DNA from: Thinopyrum elongatum
Lineage: Eukaryota; Streptophyta; Magnoliopsida; Poales; Poaceae
DNA: 64,000 nucleotides
Reading direction: 5' to 3'
Assembly: GCA_011799875.1 (NCBI GenBank)
Contig: CM022301.1
Coordinates: 212,681,888-212,745,887 of the forward strand
A program made the translations under genes and the position numbers. The notes beneath the pieces were generated by a model. That model was given only the letters and a program-made list of their open reading frames with translations, was not told the origin of the DNA and searched no databases. Below are positions 12,980 to 24,887 of the stretch, in pieces (position 1 is the first letter of the stretch; each line of letters starts with the position of its first letter).

Positions 12980-15900
12980 TGTGACGCCCCCGGCCCGACC
13001 GTGCACTAATCATACACGCAAATGCACACGATCAAGCCTAAGGACTCACGGGAAGATATCACAACACAACTCTAAAACATAAATAAAGTCATACAAGCTT
13101 TATATTACAAGCCAGGGGCCTCGAGGGCTCGAATACATAAGCTTGCGTACAAGCGTCAGCGGAAGCATCAGATATCTGAGTACAGATATTTAAACAGAAA
13201 CAGAAAGGCCTTTAGAAAGGCGGGGCAAAAGAAAAACACTACGATCGAAAGGCGTAGGCCTCCTGCCTGGGACCCTCCGATCCTACTCCTGGTCGTCAGT
13301 CAACTCGTAGTAGTATCCATCCTCTGGGTAGTAGTAGTAGTCGATCGACGGGGCATCTGGCTCAGGGGCTCCGTCATCTGGTCACGACAAACTGATATGG
13401 GGAGAAAAGGAAAACAAAGCAACCGTGAGTATTCAGAAGTACTCAGCAAGCAAGGATCTACACTACATATGCAACATTTTCAAAGAGAGGCTGTATATGT
13501 GGACTGGGCTGCAGAAATGCCAGAATAGAGAGAAGGCCTAGTCCTATCGAAGACTAGCATCTTCAGCGGTCTTGCAGCAATAGAAGAGAGCAGAACAGAT
13601 CAATATAAAGTAGCAGTATCATTAAGTCTCAACCTCACCCAGAGATCCTTTCTCGACTCCCTGCGAGAAAGCAATCCCAGAGCCATACAGTCATCAACCT
13701 CGTCCTGAGATCCCTTCTCGACTCCCTACAAGAAGCAATCCCAGAGCCATAGTATCCAAGTATCCAGTTCTAAATTGTATCAATCAGGATACAACTCCGA
13801 GTGTCCTTTACCGTAGGACAGGCTATCGATAGAAGTTTTCTTCCCTGCAGGGGTGCACCAACTTACCCAACACGCTCGATTAACTCCGGCCGGACACACT
13901 TTCCTGGGTCATGCCCGGCCTCGGCCAAACGACACATCGCAACCCTACCTACAGCTCAGCAGAGAGGTCCCCGCCGGTCTACATCCTAAGCGCAAGGGGG
14001 TCTTGGCCATCGCCCCTCGCCCTCCGGGTCGTTGCGCACATGGCTCAGATCCAAGCACCACCGCAATGGCGCCAATCACTCCATGCCGCACTGCTGAACT
14101 GGACGTCTGACAGAGCTTTCGGCTGATGCATACGATGCAGAACGCCCATACTATGCCCACGTGATGGTTAGTGCTATCAGGCCAGAGGCCTGCTCGGATC
14201 AAATATCCAAATCGCTAGTACCTTGGGCTTGCGGTAACGAGCAGAGACTCATGAAAGATGTGACCCCGTCACCCCGTCTCGAGGACTTGCTGCAAGGGTT
14301 AAGAATGCCCGGCCGCGCCTCGTATTCATCACTCGGGCACCATACAGGCACCCGTCTTCACAACACTCGCCTCTCAGGCGCACGCGGGTACCCCTCAGGG
14401 TCAACCCGCCTATCCAAGTAACAGGGTAAAGTCCAAGTATCCGTGTGTCCATAACATCAGGGGAATCCGAGGTATCACCCTCGTTGGATTCCTACTCGAT
14501 GTATCCGTCAAGGTGAACTCGGAGGAATCACCCTCGGTGGGTTCACACTTGATGTGTTGCACGACAGCGTCGTTACCGGAAGTGGTGAAGGAGGAATCAC
14601 CATCGATGACCACGACCGAATAGCTACTCTACAGAGTTAACATCAGAAGTGCTACACGAGGTATCACCCTCGGCACTCGATAGTAACGTTGCAGTGTCGT
14701 TACAACTAAGGGGGGTGATGTGCGGTGTCGGGGCCTGGTCTTCAATCCCGTTGATCGGGTCTTCTGACAATCCAGCGCGGCAGTCGGGATAAGTGGGGTC
14801 ACTGATAGGTCTCTACCCAACCTAGACTAAACAGTTTAGGATATGCAGGTAATTATCAACAGCAGGTTACAATAAACAGGCTATGCATCAGAATAGGTAA
14901 AGCAGCAGCAGCAATTCTAATGCAAGCATGAGAAAATAGAATGGGCGATATCGGTATGCTCAAGGCGGGGGGCTTGCCTGGTTGCTCGGCGGCAAGGGCA
15001 AGGCAGTCAAAGGTGGCGTCAGTCTCCCGAGCTGCGTCGGTCTCGGGGACGACGTCGGTGTCTAACAAGAGAGAAAAGGGGGAGGAAACAGTATAAATAC
15101 ACAGCGAGCAAGTGCAGCACAAAGCATAACATGGCAATACGCGGTGACAGAGGTGATCTAGCGCAGTGCCGGGTGATACTGGCGAAGGTGGAATTCATCC
15201 GGGAAAGTATTCCCGGTTCCGGACAAATGTCGGACAGATGACCGGAGGAGAACGGTTCCATGTTCAGGTAGTTAGGGACGCGTGACGGACGAACGAACCG
15301 CGTATTCGAATTCGTCTCGTCGTTCTGAGCAACTTTCATGTACAAAGGTTTTCGATCTGAGTTACGGATTATTTAATATGATTTTCTAAAGTTTTTATTA
15401 ATTTCTGGAATTATTTTATTTATTTAATTTCAACATTATCCAGAACAGTGTTTGCTGACGTCAGCATGACGTCAGGACCAGTGGGTCCCACCTGTCATAG
15501 GCTGTTTAGTTAATTAGGGATTAACTAATTAAATTACTGTTTAATTAACACTAACTACTTAATTAAATTAACCTAATCAGGATTAATTAAATTAATTAAT
15601 CACTAATTAATTATTTAATTAATTAATTATTTTAATTATTTTTATTTATTTTTAAAATCCTTTTTTTTCAATTTTGTTTTTTGTTTTTTTTATAAGGGGC
15701 GGGCCCCATCGTCATAGGCCCATGGGGCCAACAGGGTTAACGGGCGCGGGGTGTGGGCGTGGGCGCCCGTCGAGGCCGGAGCCCGTCTGGGCGCGGCGAG
15801 GCGCCAGCAGCGGCGAGGAGCGGGCGCGGGGTGAGCGCTGCCGCGCGTCGGGCTGCGATGGCAGCGGCGGACAATGCGGGGCACGATCATGCGCGCGCAC

Positions 15901-17128
15901 GGGGGGGGGGGGCACGCCCAGGGAGCGACAGGCGCGAGCCGGGCGAGCCCAGTGCGCGGCCGGCGCGCAGTGGCCGTGCGCGGGCATCGAGACGGCCGCG
16001 GTGAGCCCGAGGACGCGGGCCGGATCCAGTGACGGGGAGAGAAGAGGGGGCAGACGAGGCTCACGGCGGGGTTGTAGGGAGACGGCAGTGGGCTCGGGGA
16101 GGGTCGGGGTGGTCCGACGACGGCGGGGACGAGGCAGACGATGGCGAAGGGGACGAGGCAGACGACGGCGACGGGGACGAGGAAGTCCGGCGACGGCGTG
16201 GTCGCGGACGAGGCCCAGAGCGACGATGTCGAGGTGGCGGTGCGCCAGTGCTGGCAAAGGGGCGACGGGGAGGGCGACGGGGTCGGGGCACCGTGCCCCG
16301 ATCCAGATCGGGCAGAGAGGAGGGGGAGGAGCGAGAGGAGTGGGGAACGAGGAGTGGCAGTGGGGTGGGCTAGGGTTCGGGGGGAATAAGGGGAGAGCGG
16401 GGGTGGGCCGGCCGGCTGGCCTGGCCTGGCGGGCTGAGGCCAGCTGGGCTAGGCCCAGTTGGCCAGGGGGGTTTCTCCTTTTTCCTTTTTTTGTTTTGTT
16501 TTTCTTTTATCTTTTTCTTTTATTTATTTTCTTCTCTCAGTTTAGTAAATAGTTAGGCCTCAAAATGGTTTTTTGTAAAACATAACAAATGCTCCAATAA
16601 ATACTAGGCATTACCTAACACTATCAAAAATTAGTTTGGAGACAATTTGAGTTCACACTATTTTTATAATAATTAAAATGCATTAATCCTAGCTGTTTTG
16701 GTAATGTTAATGCCACCTAATTAATTTATTAATTGTTGGTTACAATTTTAGAATGGTCTCTGGAATATTTGCCATTTAATGAACAATTTAGTTTTTATGT
16801 TGCACAACTTTTATTTTTCACTTTCATTTAAATTTGAATTTTGACTTAGGAGTTGAAAAGCATTATGATGCAAATGATGATCATGCACTGTTAATTAATT
16901 TATTAATTGTTGGTTACAATTTTAGAATGGTCTCTGGAATATTTGCCATTTAATGAACAATTTAGTTTTTATGTTGCACAACTTTTATTTTTCACTTTCA
17001 TTTAAATTTGAATTTTGACTTAGGAGTTGAAAAGCATTATGATGCAAATGATGATCATGCACTGTTAATCATGCTGACTTGGCATTATCAAAATGGAATT
17101 ACTGTGGCTAACCACTGGGGGTGTTACA
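12980..17128. mobile_element. 4149-bp TG..CA insertion, probable solo LTR of a long-LTR element
   Basis: Starts TGTGACGCCCCCGG and ends GGGGGTGTTACA. It is flanked by a perfect 5-bp duplication CTCCC (12975-12979, 17129-17133). Size, termini and lack of any gag, pol, PBS or PPT fit a solo LTR left by recombination. Long LTRs such as those of the Sukkula group are candidates, but the family is a guess. Contents: ordinary sequence to about 15360; an AT-rich TTAATTAA-rich block 15361-15700; a GC-rich block 15700-16460 whose open frames on both strands (up to 292 codons) are Arg/Gly-rich and not gene-like; then AT-rich DNA with a perfect 174-bp tandem duplication. Confidence 0.75.
16718..17065. 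repeat. Perfect 174-bp tandem duplication
   Basis: 16718-16891 and 16892-17065 read identical by eye. They begin TAATTAATTTATTAATTG and end GATCATGCACTGT. They lie near the end of the solo-LTR-like insertion. Confidence 0.9.
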
Positions 17129-17133
17129 CTCCC

Positions 17134-17775
17134 TTTCTGTCCCTTGCCCTTTTTCTTGAAACTAGTGGTTTTGTTAACCATCAACACTTGATGCTCTTTC
17201 TTGATTTCTACCTTCGTCGATTTCAGCATCGCGAAGAGCATGGGAATTATTTTTGTCATCCCTTGCATATTATAGTTCATCACCAAGTTCTAGTAGCTTG
17301 GTGATAGTGACTAGAGAACTCTGTCAATCACTATCTTATCTGGAATATTAACTCCCACTTGATTCAAGCGATTGTAGTACCCAGACATTCTGAGCACATG
17401 TTCACTGGCTGAGCTATTCTCCTCCATCTTGTAGGCAAAGTACTTGTCAGAGGTCTCATACCTCTCGACATGGGCATGAGTCTGAAATACCAATTCCAAC
17501 TCTTGGAACATTATATGCTCCGTGGCGTTCAAAACGTTTTTGAAGTCCCGGTTCTAAGCCGTAAAGCATGGCGCACTAAACTATCAAGTAGTCATCATAC
17601 CGAGCTTGCCAAACGTTCATAACGTCTACATTTGCTCCTGCAATAGATCTGTCACCTAGCGGTGCATCAAGGACATAATTCTTCTATGCAGCAATGAGGA
17701 TAATCCTTAGATCACGGACCCAGTCCGCATCATTGCTACTATCATCTTTCAACTTAGTTTTCTCTAGGAACATAT
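17134..17775 (-). pseudogene. Decayed gag of copia B
   Basis: Capsid-type gag remnant. The best frame (17311-17532) holds the ERYETSDKYFAYKMEE stretch and the LRMSGYYNRL stretch, which match the intact gag of element E. Several stops and shifts surround it. The CTCCC duplication at 17129 marks where the solo LTR cut gag from its zinc-knuckle end at 12975. Confidence 0.82.
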
Positions 17776-19044
17776 CAAAAACATAGGGGAGCTACAACAT
17801 GAGCTATTGATCTACAATATAATTTGCAAATACTATCAGGACTAAGTTCATCATAAATTAAGTTCAATTAAACATATTACTTAAGAACTCCCACTTAGAT
17901 AGACATCCCTCAAGTCATCTAAATGATACGTGATCCAAATCAACTAAACCATGTCCGATCATCACGTGAGATGGAGTAGTCATCAATGGTGAACATCTCT
18001 ATGTTGATCATATCTACTATATGATTCATGTTCGACCTTTCGGTCTCCAGTGTTCCGAGGCCATGTCTGTACATGTCGGGCTCGTCAAGTTTAACCCGAG
18101 TATTCCGCATGTGCAAAACTGTCTAGCACCCGTTGTATTTGAACGTAGAGTCTATCACACCCGATCATCACGTGGTGTCTCAACACGACGAACTGTCGCA
18201 AAGGTGCATACTCAGGGAGAACACTTATACCTTGAAATTTAGTGAAGGGATCATCTTATAATGCTACCGCCGTACTAAGCAAAATAAGATGCATAAAAGA
18301 TAAACATCACATGCAATCAAAATATGTGACATGATATGGCCATCATCATCTCGTGCTTTTGATCTCCATCTCCAAAGCATCGTCATGATCTCCATCGTCA
18401 CCGGCTCGACACCTTGATCTCCATCGTTGCGTCGTGGTCGTCTCGCCAACTATTGCTTCTACAACTATCGCTAACGCATAGTGATAAAGTAAAGCAATTA
18501 CAAGGCGTTTGCATTTCATACAATAAAGCAACAACCATAAGGCTCCTGCCAGTTGCCGATAACTTTTACAAAACATGATCATCTCATACAACAATGTATA
18601 TCACATCATGTCTTGACCATATCACATCACAACATGCCCTGCAAAAACAAGTTAGACGTCCTCTACTTTGTTGTTGCAAGCTTTACGTGGCTGCTACGGG
18701 CTTCTAGCAAGAGCCGTTCTTTCCTACGGCAAAAACCACAATGGTGATTTATCAAGTTTGCTGTTTTAACCTTCTTCAAGGACCGGTCGTAGTCAAATTC
18801 AATTCAACTAAAGTAGGAGAAACAGACACCCGCCAGCCACCTTTATGCAAAACTAGTTGCATGTCTGTCGGTGGAACCGGTCTCTTGAACGTGGTCATGT
18901 AAGGTTGGTCCGGGCTGCTTCATCCAACAATACCGCCGAATCAGAATAAGACATTGGTGGTAAGCAGTATGACGATCACCGCCCACAACTCTTTGTGTTC
19001 TACTCGTGCATATCATCTACGCATAGACCTGGCTCGGATGCCAC
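17776..19044 (-). other. Leader and PBS of copia B
   Basis: Non-coding. Similar to the leader of element A. GATCTCCATC recurs at 18361, 18387 and 18416. PBS 19031-19044 (minus strand GTGGCATCCGAGCC). No gene is seen. Confidence 0.75.
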
Positions 19045-20810
19045 TGTTGGGAAACGTTGCATGGAAAACAAAAAATTTCCTACACCCACGCAAGATCTAT
19101 CTAGGAGATGCATAGCAACGAGGGGGAGAGTGTGTCTATGTACCCTCATAGACCGAAAGCGGAAGCGTTTGACAACGCGGTTGATGTAGTCGAACTTCTT
19201 CTCATTCCGACCGATCAAGCACCGAACGTACAGCACCTCCGAGTTCTGCACACGTTCAGCTCGATGACGTCCCTTGAACTCTTGATCCAGCAAAGTGTCA
19301 AGGAAGTAGATGAGTTCTGTCAGCACGATGGCGTGGTGATGGTGATGGTGAAGTGATCCGCGTAGGGCTTCGCCTAAGCACCGCGAGAATATGACCGAGG
19401 GTGTAATCTGTGGAGGGGGGGCACCGCACACGGCTAACAGATGTTGTTGTGTGTTCTAGGCGCCCCCTTCCCATGTATATATAGGTGGGAGACGGAGGGG
19501 AGCAGCAAGGGGGCACCCCAAGTAGGAGGAATCCTACTTGGGCGCCTCCCCAATTCGGCCTCCCCCCTTCCATAAGTTCCGGAGGGGGAAGGAAGGTGGA
19601 GGGAGGAGGGAAGGAAGAGGGAGGCCGAATCCCTCCCCTTCCTTCTCTCTTCCCCTCTTTCCTTCTACTCCAGTTCGACCCATATGGGGGGTGCAGCAGC
19701 CCCTGCTGGCTGCTGCGTTTCCCCTCTTGGCCCATTAGGCCCATACCTTTTGCCGGGGGTGCCCGGAACCCCTTCCGGTGACCCGATATGTATCTGGTAC
19801 CCTCCGGAACACTTCCGGTGTTCGAATACCATCGTCCTATATATCAATCTTTACCTCTCAACCATTTTGAGACTCCTCGTCATGTCTATGATCTCATCCG
19901 GGACTCCGAACAACATTCGGTCACCAAATCACATAACTCATATAATACAAAATCGTCATCGAACGTTAAGCGTGCGGACCCTACGGGTTCGAGAACTATG
20001 TAGACATGATCGAGACACTTCTTCGGTCAATAACCAATAGCGGAAACTGGATGCTCATATTGGCTCCTACATATTCTACGAAGATCTTTATCAGTCGAAC
20101 CGTTATGACAACATACGTTATTCCCTTTGTCCATCGGTATGTTACTTGCCCGAGATTCGATCGTCGGTATCCACATACCTAGTTCAATCTCGTTACCGGC
20201 AAGTCTCTTTACTCATTCCGTAATACATCATCCTGTAACTAACTCATTAGTCACTTTGCTTGCAAGGCTTCTTATGATGTGTATTACCGAGAGGGCCTAG
20301 AGATACCTCTCCGATACTCGGAGTGACAAATCCTAATCTCGATCTATGCCAACTCAACAAACACCTTCGGAGATACCTTTAGAGCATCTTTATAATCACC
20401 CAGTTATGTTGTGACGTTTGATAGCACACAAGGCTTTCCTCCGGTATCCGGGAGTTGCATAATCTCATAGTCGAAGGAATATGTATTTGACATGAAGAAA
20501 GCAATAGCAATAAACTGAACGATCATTATGCTAAGCTAACGGATGGGTCTTGTCCATCACATAATTCTCCTAATGATGTGATCCCATTATCAAATGACAA
20601 CTCATGTCCATGGTCAGGAAACCTTAACCATCTTTGATCAACGAGCTAGTCAAGTAGAGGCTCACTAGGGACACAGTGTTTGTCTATGTATTCACACATG
20701 TATTTAGGTTTCCGATCAATACAATTCTAGCATGAATAATAAACATTTATCATGAATAAGGAAATATAAAATAACAACTTTATTATTGCCTCTAGGGCAT
20801 ATTTCCTTCA
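19045..20810 (-). repeat. 5' LTR of copia B (1766 bp)
   Basis: Minus strand from TGAAGGAAATATGCCC (20810) to CCCAACA (19045). TATA-like run at 19473-19485. The GC-rich part 19480-19760 gives overlapping spurious frames. Confidence 0.93.
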
Positions 20811-22236
20811 GTGGCTGCCACCACATGGGCCAGCTGTCGGGGTTAAATCCGACAGATCTCAGGTAGGGGGTCCCGAGCTGGTGGTCTTAGCTAGATGGTA
20901 ACATGATGAACAAGGGACACGTTGTTTACCCAGGTTCGGGCCCTCTCGAAGAGGTAAAACCCTACGTCCTACTTTTTTTGCATTGATTGTGTTGGAGTAC
21001 GAAGTACAGGATGATCTACCTCGAGATCGTATGTGAATGTATGATTCTCTACCCTATGGTCTAAAACCCCTCGGCTTATATAGGGACCGGGGGTACCTAG
21101 GGTTACATGATGGTCGGTTACATCTAGGGATAAACTTGCCGATGAATTGAACATTTCTTGAAGTGTGTGCCAAGCCTTCAGAGGATTCCATCTTAAGTAC
21201 GCCAGAGACCATGATAGACATGGCCCATTTTTCGGTTGTCTGGGGGCCTCGGCCCGGCCCATGACTGGCAGGCCGACATGGCTAGCACCCCCTAGTCCAT
21301 GACACCGTTACCAGCCAATCGGGAAGTCCTCTAGCGCCCCTCGGAGCCTTCAGGAAGGTTCGATAATATGCAGACTTGACCCGGAATACCTTTCGGTCAA
21401 TGATCAAAAGCAGAGTCTAAACACCCATAACGATTTTCACACACAGATAAAGATATTTATGTAATGAACCTTTTGTTTGCATACACAATTCCCTTTGCTT
21501 CACGATACATAACAAACCTGAGGCAGGACTTTTAATGGTATCCTTCTGAAGCAACAACTTGATCACAATACCAAGTTATACTTGTTACCCATCTTATTTT
21601 ATTTTCTTGTTTCCCTATTTTGGTATCCCAGTGATCCTATCACATTCTATTTGGTCAGACAATGATCGATACTGTAATACCGAGTGAGCTTGGAGAGTAT
21701 CTCTTCATTGTGAAGGAGCAAATCCCAGTCTTGAACTATCAAGCCCCTTGACATAGTTTTCTGATGTACCCGAAAGCTATTGTATAATCACCCAGTTACG
21801 TGTAATGTTTGGCAACCCCAAAGTTACCGTTTGGCATGAAGGTCCATGACATTCTCATGGTGTAAGGACGTGAGTATATGCTAACACTTGATATGATTAC
21901 ACTGATAACAAAGTGACGATGTGATCTCGTAGTATATCATTTAGTTGGGTCTATCCAACACGATTGTTTCGCTAATAATGTGCTCTCATTGTTGTTGGCA
22001 CCCGTATTACTTCAACAATGTCCTATGATCAGGAAAACATGATCATCATGCAACTAGCTACTCTTAGAAATTAGATTATGAAACTACTTGGTGTTTATGT
22101 TTCCACACATGCAACTGAGTTTTCCTCTGAATCTCACATTCAAGAATCATTGCACTTATATGGGAGAAATATAAACACTAATGATGAACATGGAAAAAAG
22201 GTAATACTTTATTATCACCTCTAGTGAATATTTTCA
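20811..22236 (-). repeat. 3' LTR of old copia C, interrupted
   Basis: 20816-20834 joins 21316-22236 around the solo-LTR-like insertion. The order of blocks parallels the LTRs of A and B (CTTTCGGTCAATGATC, ATCACCCAGTTACG, TTATTATCACCTCTAG), with heavy divergence. It ends in CA at 22235-22236, followed by a PPT-like TCTCCCTGTTGCACTAGAG block. Oldest element in this nest. Confidence 0.75.
20835..21310. mobile_element. 476-bp solo-LTR-like insertion
   Basis: Begins TGTCGGGGTTAAATCCGACA and is flanked by CCAGC on both sides (20830-20834, 21311-21315). The right terminus reads TTA where CA is expected. A single C-to-T change would explain it; alternatively the true end is the CA at 21303-21304 and the repeat is chance. 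The sequence (GGTTCGGGCCCTCTCGAAGAGG, GGCTTATATAGGGACC) resembles short grass gypsy LTRs. No coding. Confidence 0.6.
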
Positions 22237-22900
22237 ATAGTCTCCCTGTTGCACTAGAGTTAATAATCTAGTTACATACATTCTCTAACACCAATGACAT
22301 TCTGGTGTTGCTCATGCTTTGCTCATGGTAGAGGCTTCGTCATCGAATCTGACACATTCAGGTCCATGTGAATTTTGCATGCTTTCACAAATCCTTTCTC
22401 CACAAAGTGTCGGATAATGTGAAACCGGTGTTCAATGTGTTTGGGTTTCTGGTGGGACCTTGGCTTCTTTGTCTGAGCCATGGCGCCACTATTATCACAA
22501 TAGAGTTCCAGCAGGTCCAACACATTTGGAACCACACCAAGCTTGGTGACAAATTTCTTATCCAATAAGCCTCCTTCAAAGCTTCTAAAGTTGTGAGATG
22601 CTCTGCCTCTGTTGCAGGTTCCCCCACAGTGTTTTGCTTGAAACTTTTATAGCTCACTGTGCCATCATTGAATGTGGAAACATAGCCTGATTGGGATTTG
22701 AAGTCATCTGGATCAGTCATGAAGCTTGCATAAATGTAACCCCTTACAATGAGCTCTTCATCACCTCCATACACTAGGAACATTTCCTTAGTCCTGTTAA
22801 GGTACTTTAAGATATTTTTAATGGTTGTCCAACGACCCTTTCATGGATCACTGTGATACCTGCTACTAAACTTAGTGCATAGGACACATCGGGTCTTGTA
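22237..22900 (-). pseudogene. RNase H end of old copia C pol
   Basis: Two overlapping minus-strand frames (22785-22385 and 22565-22323) give the copia RNase H. Seen are VYGGDEELIVRGY, the SQSGYV stretch, the TEAE box, the ELYCDNSGAM box, and a C-terminal DLNVSDSMTKPLP before the LTR. It shows the ~85 residues that elements A and B have lost. Truncated near 22900, where plus-strand gypsy sequence begins. Confidence 0.85.
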
Positions 22901-22902
22901 CA

Positions 22903-23172
22903 AATGATGAGGACATCCCTACTATTCTTCCATTTCCACCTCATGATGTTGACCAACCAATTGCTGCAAAGAAGAAGTCCAATGATGAAATCAGAATTGG
23001 ACCTATTACAAGAGCTCGTGCAAAGCTAATAGAACAACAGGTGAATTTGCTCCTAATAGATTCTGATTATTTCATTAATGACAATTGTTTACTGCCTAAG
23101 TCTTTGTGTGTTTGCATACTCAGGTTCATGGGAGAAGAAGGCATAGCACGAGGGAACGAGGAGTTGAAGTAG
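22903..23172 (+). pseudogene. C-terminal fragment of a Ty3/gypsy pol
   Basis: About 89 codons ending at TAG 23170-23172. The segment GPITRARAKLIEQQVN is the usual tail of grass gypsy (Athila/Sabrina-like) polyproteins just before the 3' non-coding region. The upstream part is missing; the junction with copia C is near 22900. No TSD could be assigned. Confidence 0.7.
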
Positions 23173-24060
23173 CTGGAGCAAGACGTGGTGCTTATGCACA
23201 TGGACGCGAGGGAGGAGAGGGAGGTCGGCGACCAGCATGAGGAGGAGGACACCACGCAGGAGGCCACATATGGTGCACCACCAAGTGCTTGTGCGCCATA
23301 CACATAAGGCCTGTGCGCCTAGTTGGCTGCACCCAACCATTGGGTCGGTTTGTATCAGTTTGAGTCGAACTGAGTCGGTTTGGGCTGAACCCAAGTTGGG
23401 TTCGGGTCTGGTTTGAGTGGTGGACGCCCCCACCTCTATAAGTACTCTTGGGGCGCCCACAATTAGGGTTAGACCACGTTAAAATTAAACCCTAGTTTCG
23501 TTGAACTTGCTATCAAGCATTCATCTAAAATTGCATCTCCAATTCGTATCGATCTGGAGATTTGAACTACAAGTTGAGTGTAATCTGTTGTTCCATTGGG
23601 AATTAGTGAATTGCAAATATACCATTTCATGGTCGATGGCTACGTTGTGCAAGTGTGTGAAGTCGTGAATATCCGAAGGGTAGAGAGCTGTTGCATTGGC
23701 ATCAGGGATCTAGCGAGGACAGATCATCGTCGACACCCAGTTATGTATCATCATCATCATCATACCTCCACCAGCTTACTGAGAAGATCGGGCCACCCCA
23801 TATCAACAAATCATGGCATACATAGATCCCATTGCCGAAGAAAATGGATCCAGTTGCCAAAGCAAATGGAAGAGCCCGCATAGAGAAAGAAAGAATGGAT
23901 GGAAGGTCCCTCGCTAGTGACAGCAGTAGCTTTCTCGAAACCGACATTCTTCACCATATGGGTAGCCCCACCAATGTCCAATGGACGAGTGGAGCCAAAG
24001 GAGGCCGACGAGTCGTCATGTGAGTAGAAATGAGTGACACGGAGAAAATGAGAAGAAGGG
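23173..24060 (+). other. Gypsy 3' non-coding/LTR-like DNA and unclassified sequence
   Basis: After the gypsy stop there is a GAG/GAC-rich section, then promoter-like DNA (CACCTCTATAAGTACTC near 23432) and ATTAGGGTTAGACC, as in gypsy LTRs. An (ATC)n run is at 23747-23762. From 23830 on I recognise nothing; the frame at 23832-24023 is unsupported. Confidence 0.45.
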
Positions 24061-24215
24061 AAGATTCAATCCCCAATTAGTGACAGTAGTGCTTTTTCAG
24101 ATACAACTTCATATAGTTATCCACATTTCTGAGCTGCATTTATGTTTTTGCATTTGTTTTTCTGCATCTTTGATCTTGTTCGTCTATTTTCTTGATTACA
24201 TTTGTATTTTACGTC

Positions 24216-24440
24216 ATAGACGCAACGAGTCATCTAGTTCCTCTAAAAGAAAATCACATCCCATAACATTCCACATTGACTTATTAACTACTACAACTGC
24301 TTGACGTTTCATCATGGTAACTTCATCCGACAATATCATAGTACCCTACGTAGCAACTCCACTATGTTTGATGAAATTGCACCTGCTGTTGTTAATGAAC
24401 CTAATAGGAATTCTGAACCAAGAGTTGACTGTTTGCGTAG
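24216..24440 (-). pseudogene. Degraded Helitron helicase fragment
   Basis: Minus strand reads a RFRIPIRF stretch, then an SDEVTMMKRQAV stretch and an NKSM..VMGCD stretch. These align in order with SRFKIPIKL, WDEVAMTKRQAV and LDRSLQDIMECP of the Helitron helicase at 46209-46580. The catalytic WDE Trp is replaced. Only about 70 codons survive, with several changes. Confidence 0.72.
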
Positions 24441-24875
24441 GAAAATGTGATCTTTGGGGCCTGTTTGGTTACCTGCACCTATTTTTTGCACTTTGCATCT
24501 GTGGCCCGACTCAGCCAGACTGAGTGAATGTAGGTCAAAAACCATGTTTTGCACATAGTTTATTTGCCTGCATCCCCTCCAGGATGGCTGAGCAGCAACA
24601 TACGCACCGATATTTGGTTGCCTGCATGTTCCATCCATATGCAAAGTGTTGTTGTTTGGTTACACATGACACAAATGTTGTGGCAACCTCTTCTAGGAGT
24701 GGTGGGGTTACCAGCACACACAAAACACAACAACATAATAGTCACAACATAAACTGTTAGCACAGAATAGACAATAACCATACTTTGTCATAGCAGTACT
24801 AACAGGCAGATTCATAACAGTACTAACATAACAGTACCACAAAGTCTTCAAATAGGATTTACAAAGTCGAGATAA
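24441..24875. other. Unclassified spacer left of the CACTA element
   Basis: Starts with GGGGCCTGTTTGGTT, a sequence common at PIF/Harbinger MITE ends, but no matching inverted end is found nearby. The short frames on both strands look random. Confidence 0.4.
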
Positions 24876-24887
24876 GACTACTACAGG

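Larger units (their letters stand above)
8035..20810 (-). mobile_element. Ty1/copia LTR retrotransposon B with nested insertion
   Basis: Complete minus-strand copia element with two 1766-bp LTRs (8035-9800 and 19045-20810). It is flanked by a perfect 5-bp target-site duplication GTGGC (8030-8034, 20811-20815). PPT is at 9801-9813 and PBS at 19031-19044. The internal region is interrupted at 12980-17128 by another TG..CA element. Same family as element A by sequence, PBS, PPT and coding remnants. Coding is broken; RNase H carries the same internal deletion as A. Confidence 0.95.

Noticed and set aside
15674..16552. 292-codon plus-strand open frame and overlapping minus-strand frames of 181 and 124 codons
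   Set aside because: All frames of a GC-rich block are open at once, the products are Arg/Gly/Pro-rich without domains, and it lies in a solo-LTR-like insertion.
24455..24875. Possible Tourist-type MITE starting GGGGCCTGTTTGGTT
   Set aside because: No matching inverted end or TWA duplication found before the CACTA element.
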